From Diadema setosum (Eukaryota; Echinodermata; Echinoidea; Diadematoida; Diadematidae), in assembly GCF_964275005.1 (NCBI RefSeq), contig NC_092701.1:9915453-9979452 (forward strand): 64,000 nucleotides of DNA, read 5' to 3'. Positions 57,126 through 64,000 of this stretch are shown one piece after another (within the stretch, counting starts at the first letter, position 1; each line of letters begins with the position of its first letter). A program made the translations under genes and the position numbers. The notes under the pieces are model-generated. The model was not told the DNA's origin. It saw only the letters and a list, made by a program, of their open reading frames with translations, and made no database searches.

Positions 57126-57655
57126 GGTTTCGATTCTGTTTGCTTAACCAATTTCCTTTTTTTTTTCTAACCATGGTTGATTCTACAATCATTGCCACTC
57201 TTCGTATTATTCACAGCCATTTATTTTTAAATCAGACATTGTTTATCTTTATCTGAACGACATCCATGTTGATATGTGCAACATCAATCTGAGCCCACCA
57301 AAAGTGTGCCTTCAAAATCATTTGTTGTTGTTGTTTATAAAACAATTCATAATAACAGTCAGTAACAGCTGTGATTTACAGTATGATGTGTGATCTGCGT
57401 CCCAGTCGCGGTGCCGGGCAACATGCTGCACTCACCTTAGAATATAGCCGAGTGCAGAATGGCTGAAGGATCACAATGCATGCATTGTTGGTGTTATCAA
57501 ATTCTGCAAGTTTTGTCAAACTTGTTACTTGTTTTTTTGTTTTGTTTTGTTTTGTTTTGTTTGACTGTCAGTTTTGAGGCATATAAAGGAATCATTTATG
57601 AGTTTTCCATGCACTAGCATTCTTTTTTATTGTGTTTATTGACTGTTGATTTGTT
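57126..57655. other. Anonymous DNA with a (TTTTG)n tract
   Basis: No gene is recognised. A TGTTTTGTTTTGTTTTGTTT run lies at about 57,537-57,562. The Helitron's 5' end may lie here, but Helitron ends are short and cannot be fixed by eye. Confidence 0.4.
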
Positions 57656-57675
57656 TATGGGTTGTTCAATTTACA

Positions 57676-58035
57676 GGTAATGGACCACAACCTCAGTTTT
57701 GTCCCTTATTTCATATTCTTAACCTTACAGATCATTGATCACTTTCAGCTGTCATCTTGAGCTTTGCAGTCCTGATGTTTAGCATTTGAAAAAAGACAAC
57801 AAAGTTGTAATTTACCCAAAAAAGACAACAAAGTTTGTTTTCAGACATACACAGTTGGGTTCTCAAGTTCTGCATGCACTAACATGATTTTTTTTTTTGG
57901 TTGTTTAATTTACAGGTAATGGACCACAACCTCAGTTTTCTCCCTTATTTTATATTCTTATTCTTACAGATCATTGATCACTTTGAGCTGTCATCTTGAG
58001 CTTTGCAGTCCTGATGTTTAGCATTTGAAAAATGT
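57676..58035 (+). repeat. Direct duplication just upstream of the Helitron coding region
   Basis: About 115 bp starting GGTAATGGACCACAACCTCA at 57,678 recur at 57,917, a spacing of about 240 bp. Both copies contain TCTTACAGATCATTGATCAC-like and TTGAGCTTTGCAGTCCTGAT, and both are preceded by TTGTTTA/TTTAATTTACA. The second copy leads directly into the ATG at 58,039. It may be a duplicated promoter/leader of the Helitron. Confidence 0.75.
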
Positions 58036-58038
58036 AAG

Positions 58039-59795
58039 ATGCCTCGACGATCGAAAAAGTCAAAGGTGCTTCGAGCTCGACTTGGACTTTGTCAAAAGCC
58101 AGACATCACTCTTGACCAAGGAAATCTAGAGCATCAAAAGCAAAATGAAAGATGTCCGCTGAAGTGCACTCAGTTTAACGATAACAACAGGGAAACCAAT
58201 GCAACACAGACTTTAGCAAAGAACGCACAGCTTACCCAACAAAAGCAACAAAATGAAGAATTTAAACAGACTATAAACAAAGACAATGAAGTCCCAAGCA
58301 GAAAAAACAGGAACAACAGGTTCCAACGTTTGATTTTGCAATAGTGATTTTTACAAAGACCAGTAGAGCTAGTAAACATGGATCAAAAAACAAACAGGAC
58401 AAAGAGACCATCCACAGTAAGCACACTGAAGGAATGCGCAACAATGGAAAAGAGATCATCCACAGTAAGCATATTGAAGGTATGCGCAAACAAAGATTTG
58501 AAGCTTCGTACAGAGCGAGAGAACAAGAGGCAAATAAAATGAGAAGGAAAACGATACGCAATGATCATGACATGAGTACAGAGCCAAGGAACGTGAGAAA
58601 GACAGACAACGTAAAAGGATAAAACAAGCTGATAATGAATATACATCAAAAGAGCAGGACCTAAATAAAATGAGGATGAAGACAGCACGCACAGATGTTA
58701 ATTACACAGCAAAGGAGCAGCAAGCCAATAGAACAAGAATGAAAAGGAGACGTACAGATGATGAGTACGCAACAAAGGAGCAGCAAGCAAATAGAAAAAG
58801 AATGAAAAGGAGACGTACAGATGATGAGTATGCAACAAAGGAGAAGCAAGCAAATAAAGCAAGAATAAAAATGAGACGCACAGATGATGAGTACGCAACA
58901 AAGGAGCAGCAAGCAAATAGAAAAAGAAGGGAAAGGAGACGTGCAGATGATGAGTATGCAGCAAAGGAGCAGCAAAGAGATAGAACAAGAATGAAAAGGC
59001 AGGGGCGGATCCAGGAATTTTGTAAAGGGGGAGGGGGGCGTGACTAATACAGAGGCTCCAACCCAAAGTACCTTCTGATCTGGACATTCTCCCGCCTGAA
59101 ACCCCTAGCAAACGGGAGACTCAAAGTTGATGTGTGCGAAGCGCGAAATTTCCAGGGTTCTAGATACTCTCTGGTGCTATCTAAGGCTTATTTTTTCAAC
59201 ATACGATAGAAATATATAAGAAATCCTTTCCAACGGGAGACAAAGAGCCAGGGCGGGAGAAATTAAATTTCAAACGGGAGAACGGGAGACTTTGCAAAAA
59301 TGGGTTTTCGGCGGGAGATCTCCCGTCGAAAACGGGAGAGTTGGAGTCTCTGCTAATATTTGTGGTGCCACTTCCGGGTTTCATTTCATTTTTTTCTTTT
59401 TATTTCTTTTGTTTTTAACGGAAAAAAAGGGGGGGCGTGCGCCGGTTGCGCCACCCTCTGGATCTGCCACTGAAAGGGGATGCACAGATAAGGAATACGC
59501 AACAAAGGAACAGCAAGCAAATAAAGCAAGAATGGAAAGGAGACGTACAGATGAGGAATACACAGCAAAGGAGCAGCATGCAAATAAAGCAAGTAAACAA
59601 AGAAGACGCACAGACAGTGAATACACAGCTAGAGAGCAGGAAGCAAATAAATCTAGAATGAGAAAGATACGGACACATGATCAGTATAAAGCAAAAGAAC
59701 ATCAAATAAACAAAAGCAGGATGAAGACAAAACGAACATGTACTGATTATGTAGCCAAAGAAAAGAATCTACTCAACAGAGACTTCAGCAAATAA
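58039..59795 (+). pseudogene. Helitron N-terminal region with a 21-residue tandem repeat
   Basis: Begins MPRRSKKSKVLRARLG at ATG 58,039 and continues over at least two frame changes (stop at 58,342-58,344, another near 58,620). From 58,686 a 63-bp unit repeats about ten times, giving TDDEYATKEQQANKARMKRR-type 21-residue units. These are strongly charged and probably helical. The array is interrupted in its fifth unit by the 473-bp element at 59,000-59,472 and resumes at 59,478. Similar charged repeats precede Helitron Rep proteins in several invertebrates. It may act in DNA or protein binding; the function is unknown. Confidence 0.7.
59000..59472. mobile_element. 473-bp hAT-like MITE inside the Helitron repeat array
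   Basis: The left end CAGGGGCGGATCCAGGA matches the inverted right end (CTCTGGATCTGCCACTG) with a few mismatches. G-rich subterminal runs lie on both sides. Flanks share AAAGG (left TGAAAAGG, right AAAGGGGA), a possible worn 8-bp duplication. CAG...CTG ends with GCGGATCCAG are typical of widespread hAT-derived MITEs. Inside are GGGAGA-rich motifs; non-coding. Confidence 0.8.
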
Positions 59796-60660
59796 GATCT
59801 TGCAAAACTTCTCATGTAAAATCAGTTGAAAAAGTTCTTCAAGAATACAAGAGAGCCATCGCCGAAGGACCCACTTACACATGTGCCTGTTTCAGACTTT
59901 TATTTAGGCGATCCATGGTGCAAGTAAAATTACAACATTGTATCCAATTATGGAAGGTGTCCACCAAACATTCTGCCGAAATGCATTTCAACAACATTCT
60001 CATTGATCTGCAAAACATGCCACAGAACATTGCAGAAAGGAAACATGCCTGCCCAATGTCACTAGAACAATTTGTTGTTAGTGGATATTCAAAAGAGCTG
60101 AAAGAACTGTCATCCCTAGAATGCCTTTTGGTTGCGAAAATCATTCCATTTATGCACATTGTATCTCATACTTAAGGAGTCCAGCATGGTTTGAAGGGTC
60201 GTGTTCTTCTTGTGCCAGTCGATCTATCCAAAGTCTGCAAAATGCTACCACGATGCACCAACAATGATAATATCATAACACTCGCCCTAAAAGAGGAGAC
60301 GTAGTGATAAAAGTGCTGTCCACAAACAGTTCATCCGACCAACATATGTCAATGCTGCATTACTCAAACTCAAGCAAAGCAACCCCTTCTACAAATATGT
60401 CACTGTAGATACATCATGGGAAAATGTATCGCAACAGTCAGATCCATACCTCTGGGAGCTTCTGACACAACCAGTCAACCCAAATTCTCAACCGTCCACA
60501 AGTACGCAAGAACATACAATTAATTCTAGAACTTCACATCAAACTGGGTTAGGCCAGCAAATATCACAATGCCCCAATGACACCCTCACAGACAGTGAGG
60601 ATGAAGTTGAAAAGGAAACACCAGCTGAAGTTCAACAACAATTGCTCAACAAACGGTAAC
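59796..60660 (+). pseudogene. Helitron Cys-motif and DUF6570-like region, several frame breaks
   Basis: After the repeat array, TYTCACFRLLFRRSMV (about 59,874-59,921) resembles the short Cys motif before DUF6570. LSSLECLLVAKIIPFMHIV (about 60,108-60,165) and, in another frame, HGLKGRVLLVPVDLSKVCKM (about 60,188-60,247) match the DUF6570 pattern (xLSPLExxLIxxxIPFMxI...GNVVNVPVDxxK). Downstream RPTYVNAALLKLKQSNPFYK and DTSWENVSQQSDP continue to a stop at 60,658. The order is that of invertebrate Helitron proteins. The functional role of DUF6570 is not established. Confidence 0.65.
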
Positions 60661-61348
60661 TAAATGCAGTGACATGTCTGCAACCAACACATATGGACCA
60701 TCATTGTCCACTGAACAAATACTAGACATTGCACCAACTGAGGGACAGATACCTGTGAGTGCTACTTCTGAGCCAAACTGGGAACCTATGGCATTTCCAA
60801 AGCTGTTTGCTATTGGAAAAGGACATTTTAATGACAACAGACCGAAAAAGCTAACACCTGCCAAATATTTAAATGCCAGGTAAAAAATGCTGATGATCGA
60901 TTTGCAACACAAAATGCTGATGATCGATTTGCAACAGCTACAGAATGCATCTGCACTGGCTTGAGAGTGAACGATTAAAGAGTACGTGTACCATTAACGT
61001 ATCAAAAATGAAAAGGCACCAGCAAGATATCAAAGCAGGCAAACTTAAAGATCCACAGACTGTCCATCAACTCGTTTCCAATGATGAAATGTTCACAACA
61101 TTTAAGACAATCAGAGGGACACCCCAATACTGGAGAAATATGCAGTTGGATATGTTAGCTAAGATCAAGCTCTATGGACCTTACACATTCTTCATTACGG
61201 GCTCTGCGGCAGAATTTCATTGGACAGAAGTTATTCAAGTGATAGGCAAACAGTATGGACAGCATTTCAGTGAAGATGACATCAAACAAATGGACTGGCA
61301 GACAAAGAGGAAGTGGCTTCAAACAAACCCAGTAACTGCTGCCAGACA

Positions 61349-61404
<56 letters not shown>

Positions 61405-61690
61405 TAATAGTAGTGTATACTTTTATAGCGCAACAGTCCATCAAAAGATGCTCATGGCGCTTTTAGTCTTAAGGTTAGGAGAAGAAAGAAAAAAAAATTG
61501 ACTACATCTTTGAACAGCTGTGGGATAAAGTCCTCCTCAGTTGTGTTCATCCTGTTGGACAGATCCTCAATTATGACATACGTAATGAGATGCAAGTTCG
61601 AGGAACACAACACTTTCATGCGGCAGTGCATGTGAAAGATGCACCACGACTGGACCAAGAATGTGATGAAGAAGTCATACAGTTTAATAT
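60661..61690 (+). pseudogene. Helitron_like_N / HUH nuclease part, interrupted by a retroposon
   Basis: NWEPMAFPKLFAIGKGHFND opens the Helitron_like_N block (60,777), with a short duplicated AAAATGCTGATGATCGATTT near 60,885-60,932. In another frame follow RGTPQYWRNMQLDMLAKIKL, GPYTFFITGSAAEFHWTEVI and KQMDWQTKRKWLQTNPVTAA up to 61,349. A retroposon of about 147 bp is inserted. The protein resumes as IDYIFEQLWDKVLLS and reaches RGTQHFHAAVHVKDAP (about 61,600-61,646), whose HFH is the HUH metal-binding motif of rolling-circle Rep nucleases. One more frame shift precedes 61,691. Confidence 0.75.
61350..61496 (-). mobile_element. Short antisense retroposon with (ATT)n tail in the Helitron Rep
   Basis: On the minus strand the inserted sequence runs AAGCGCCATGAGCATCTTTT, GACTGTTGCGCTATAAAAGT and ends in a (ATT)n tract of about 17 repeats. 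The Helitron protein reads through continuously if it is removed (VTAARQ to IDYIFEQ). The tail and the TATAGCGC / GGCGC motifs suggest a 5'-truncated SINE or LINE. Confidence 0.7.
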
Positions 61691-62917
61691 GTGACATGCT
61701 CCATCCCAGCTGAGGAAGAAGATTCAGAATTGCATCATCTTGTCAAAACAAGACAAATTCATCATCGCACCAGAATATTCAAGAAAAAACTAGGAGTTAC
61801 ATGTCGCTTTCATTTTCCATGGCCACCATCCAGCAAAACAATGATTTGTCGTCCAGCTGAAAAGGATACTAATCCAAAAGATGTCAAAAGAGCCACAGAT
61901 GTACTGAAAAAAGTTTTCACTGCTCTTGCCCAGATGGATCCAACTCGGCCTCCAACAGAAAGTGAATTGCTCAGACAAGCAAATGTCAATGAAAATGACT
62001 ATTATGCATCAGTTCATGTTGCTTTCAAACGTGAGACAATTGTAATGCAACGCACAACATCAGAGACCTGTGTTAATAACTACAAGTCTGTCATTCTAAA
62101 AGCTCTACAAGCAAACATGGACATCAAGTACATTACCAATGTCTGGGCATGTATTGCATACTTGACATCCTACAAGGGCAAACCTGAACGAACAATGAGT
62201 GAACTGATGAAAAAGGCATGCAAGGAAGCAGATGACATAAACATTCAAAATAAACTGCATCATATTGGACAAGTATTTCTCAAATGTCGTGAGGTGTCAG
62301 AACATGAAGCTATAGCTCGTGTCCTTTCCCTCCCACTAAAGCGATCTAATACCAAGGTGACCTTCATACCAGCTGGCCCAAAAGAACAAAGAACACGGAT
62401 GCTCGACAAGTATGCTGCCAGGCCCGACAGTTTAGAGGATGCATCCTTGGCCTATTTCTGTGCAAATTATGTGACACGACCTAACAGTGACACAACTGAA
62501 AACCAAGAAGAACAACTTGAAGTTGATGAAAGTATCACCACAAAGAAAGTTCACCTAAAGAATAACCTTGGTATTATGTACAAAAGACTAAAACCATGTG
62601 TTCTTCGCTACCATAGTCTGTCAAAGAACAAAGATTTAGAGTTGTTTCATTTCGGACTGTTGTTGCTATATTATCCATGGCGCCAGGAAGAAAGTCTACT
62701 CCATGCTGATGGATCATGGACCTCCAAGTACAAAGAGGTCTCGGATCAAATACTGCCAACTATCCAAGCATTTGAGCCTTTCCACGAACATGTTGAGAAT
62801 GCAGTAGAAGACATTGACTTGGATGAGGGTCTCTGGGCTGACCCAGAACTTGAGCAACAAGAGACTGCTCATCGACCCACAGTTTGCAGATTTGGACCCA
62901 GATTTAGTGGAGTATGA
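61691..62917 (+). CDS. Helitron Rep, C-terminal part (tyrosine motif)
   Basis: 409-codon open segment. CSIPAEEEDSELHHLVKTRQ and KKKLGVTCRFHFPWPPSSKT are typical post-HUH Helitron sequence. ITNVWACIAYLTSYKGKPER carries the catalytic tyrosine motif, with Tyr about 157 and 161 of this segment, that attacks DNA during rolling-circle strand transfer. The first codon here is GTG with a stop just upstream in frame, so the segment is entered by frameshift from the preceding part and has no native start. Near 62,880 the conserved continuation (IDPQFADLDPDLVEYDQVPS) is in another frame, hence the stop at 62,915-62,917. The helicase frame opens on the overlapping ATG at 62,914. Confidence 0.8.
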   Translation: MTCSIPAEEEDSELHHLVKTRQIHHRTRIFKKKLGVTCRFHFPWPPSSKTMICRPAEKDTNPKDVKRATDVLKKVFTALAQMDPTRPPTESELLRQANVNENDYYASVHVAFKRETIVMQRTTSETCVNNYKSVILKALQANMDIKYITNVWACIAYLTSYKGKPERTMSELMKKACKEADDINIQNKLHHIGQVFLKCREVSEHEAIARVLSLPLKRSNTKVTFIPAGPKEQRTRMLDKYAARPDSLEDASLAYFCANYVTRPNSDTTENQEEQLEVDESITTKKVHLKNNLGIMYKRLKPCVLRYHSLSKNKDLELFHFGLLLLYYPWRQEESLLHADGSWTSKYKEVSDQILPTIQAFEPFHEHVENAVEDIDLDEGLWADPELEQQETAHRPTVCRFGPRFSGV

Positions 62918-64000
62918 TCAAGTTCCAAGTGACAAACAGTTATACAGTACATACTTCCACTACATTTTCACCAGATTCACAATACTCTGACCTCATATCT
63001 TCTCTGAATGATGAACAGTACAAATTAGTTTGTTACATATTCCAGTGGAGCACAAATATTTGCCATTCAACTTTGACAGATATTCATCCAGACCGATTCT
63101 ACATTTTCTTATCTGGTGGAGCAAGTGTAGGAAAGAGTCATCTCATTCATGCTATTTACCAAGGTGCCATCCGTGCCTTGCGACAGCCTGGCCAAAATCC
63201 TGATCAACCAACAGCGTTACTCATCGCATCAACAGGAAAGGCTGCTGCTAACATCAACGGCACAACACTGCATTCAGCTTTAAACCTGCCAGTTCGCCAA
63301 CGTGGAGCTTTTCGGTATCGCAAGTCAAGTGATGAAAAACTCAACACAATGCGAGCCATGTACCAAAATCTCAAAGTCATCATTATTGACGAAACCTCCT
63401 TGGTTGGAGGGAGTACACTAGAGCATTTGTCATTAGCATTGCAAGATATTTTTGGCAATGACAAACCCTTTGCCAGTGTACCAATACTTGCTGTTGGAGA
63501 TTTATTCCAGTTGCCACCATGTGGAGACAGAGCTGTATTTCATACACCCAAGCTTGATTACAATGTTCTATGTGGCTCCATTTGGAAACAGCATTTCCAG
63601 CTGTATGAACTCACCACAATTGTACGTCAACGAGAAGATGCACAGTTTGCTGAAATCCTATCCAGAATACGTGTCGGAGATCTCCAACACCAAGATATGG
63701 AAGAATCAGCTGTCCTTCAACAGACAGATGAGTCATTACTGCCACCCAACACACTGCATCTGTTCTTTACAAATGACCAGGCAAACAAGCACAACCAAGA
63801 AATGCTCCAAAAATCAGATGCCCCACAAATTACAGTCTCAGCTTCTGATTCTAGAACAGATCTTCAGACTGGTTCCTGTAATGTTACCATAACGTCAAAT
63901 AATATCCATGAAACAGGTGGCTTACGTAAAACACTGCAATTGTGTGAAGGAGAACGATGGATTCAGACTAAAAACACAGATCTCTCAGGCCATTTGGTGA
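62914..64000 (+). CDS. Helitron PIF1-like helicase, 3' end outside window
   Basis: A frame open from ATG 62,914 to the last base (362 codons, no stop). After about 20 unrelated residues it reads DLISSLNDEQYKLVCYIFQ. Walker A GGASVGKS is at residues 68-75, STGKAAANINGTTLHSAL is motif Ia-like, and Walker B is VIIIDETSLV (Asp-Glu at 159-160). Then come AVGDLFQLPP (195-202) and LTTIVRQRED, the motif IV region. This is the superfamily-1B PIF1/RecD-like helicase that in Helitrons unwinds the donor strand 5' to 3'. The usual Walker A GxGKS is SVGKS here. The true protein continues from the Rep in another frame, so the ATG is likely not a native start. It is the best preserved part of this element. 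Confidence 0.88.
   Translation, partial: MIKFQVTNSYTVHTSTTFSPDSQYSDLISSLNDEQYKLVCYIFQWSTNICHSTLTDIHPDRFYIFLSGGASVGKSHLIHAIYQGAIRALRQPGQNPDQPTALLIASTGKAAANINGTTLHSALNLPVRQRGAFRYRKSSDEKLNTMRAMYQNLKVIIIDETSLVGGSTLEHLSLALQDIFGNDKPFASVPILAVGDLFQLPPCGDRAVFHTPKLDYNVLCGSIWKQHFQLYELTTIVRQREDAQFAEILSRIRVGDLQHQDMEESAVLQQTDESLLPPNTLHLFFTNDQANKHNQEMLQKSDAPQITVSASDSRTDLQTGSCNVTITSNNIHETGGLRKTLQLCEGERWIQTKNTDLSGHLV

Larger units (their letters stand above)
58039..64000 (+). mobile_element. Helitron (rolling-circle transposon), large but decayed, right end outside window
   Basis: A coding region of about 6 kb in Helitron order: an N-terminal charged repeat region, a Cys-rich/DUF6570-like part, Helitron_like_N, an HUH Rep part, then a PIF1-like helicase running off the window. 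Helitrons transpose by rolling-circle replication using the Rep nuclease and helicase. This copy has several frameshifts and stops, a hAT-like insertion at 59,000-59,472 and a retroposon insertion at about 61,350-61,496. It is no longer autonomous unless spliced in unexpected ways. The termini (5' TC, 3' CTRR hairpin) were not identified. Confidence 0.85.

Noticed and set aside
58383-59705. Several long minus-strand frames rich in LLLCC and CFICLLLL
   Set aside because: They are antisense readings of the Helitron 63-bp repeat array, which stays open on both strands because of its period.
63452-63892. 146-codon frame starting MAMTNPLPVYQYLL
   Set aside because: Out-of-frame shadow of the PIF1-like helicase, whose motifs lie in another frame.

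Overview
The window looks like a gene-poor, transposon-rich stretch of a marine deuterostome genome, most likely an echinoderm and probably a sea urchin. The main reasons are a small secreted C-type lectin with a CGCCPEFW-type N-terminus, which I recall as echinoidin-like, and the mix of CR1/L2-like LINEs, Crypton, BEL/Pao, hAT-like, long-inverted-repeat MITE and Helitron copies. The species call is inference. I see no rRNA gene, no CRISPR array and no convincing functional tRNA gene.

The only host gene family I can support is a C-type lectin present three times in the same orientation. Copy A (exon 1 at 5.2 kb) is broken by an internal deletion. Copy B has exon 1 at 29,540-29,830 and exon 2 at 37,169-37,402. 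Its phase-0 junction gives an intact 174-residue product with a signal peptide and a QPD-type carbohydrate-recognition domain. Copy C (exon 1 starting at 42.6 kb, exon 2 at 55.1 kb) is a pseudogene whose first exon is split by two large inverted-repeat elements. Upstream flanks of A, B and C are homologous, and B and C share about 2 kb of them, so empty sites in one copy reveal insertions in another. This exposes a 37-bp perfect palindrome and a 570-bp MITE in copy C.

Layout: 0-1.4 kb, 3' half of a LINE. 2.2-3.6 kb, decayed Crypton recombinase split by a 449-bp MITE. 4.4-5.4 kb, lectin copy A. 5.7-8.5 kb, old LINE. 10.2-20.9 kb, a hAT-like shell that received a young BEL/Pao element (10,409-19,582). 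21-27 kb, mostly anonymous DNA with simple repeats and a possible TATA promoter at 24.6 kb. 27.2-27.7 kb, foldback element with a tRNA-like core. 27.7-37.4 kb, lectin copy B with a 7.3-kb intron holding minisatellites, LINE tails and an antisense coding remnant. 38.9-39.9 kb, another inverted-repeat element. 39.9-55.3 kb, lectin copy C, disrupted by nested transposons and by a nearly complete LINE at 48.3-52.7 kb. 55.5-56.2 kb, a minisatellite. 56.2-57.1 kb, an unexplained GC-rich block. 57.7 kb to the end, a Helitron with a 21-residue repeat array, DUF6570-like, HUH Rep and PIF1-like helicase segments; the helicase frame is still open at the window edge.

The window is best read as a lectin locus that was segmentally duplicated and then used repeatedly as a transposon target. 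One copy appears able to encode protein and the other two are decaying. Coordinates of LINE, Helitron and repeat-region edges are approximate; those of inverted-repeat elements and LTRs were read base by base.
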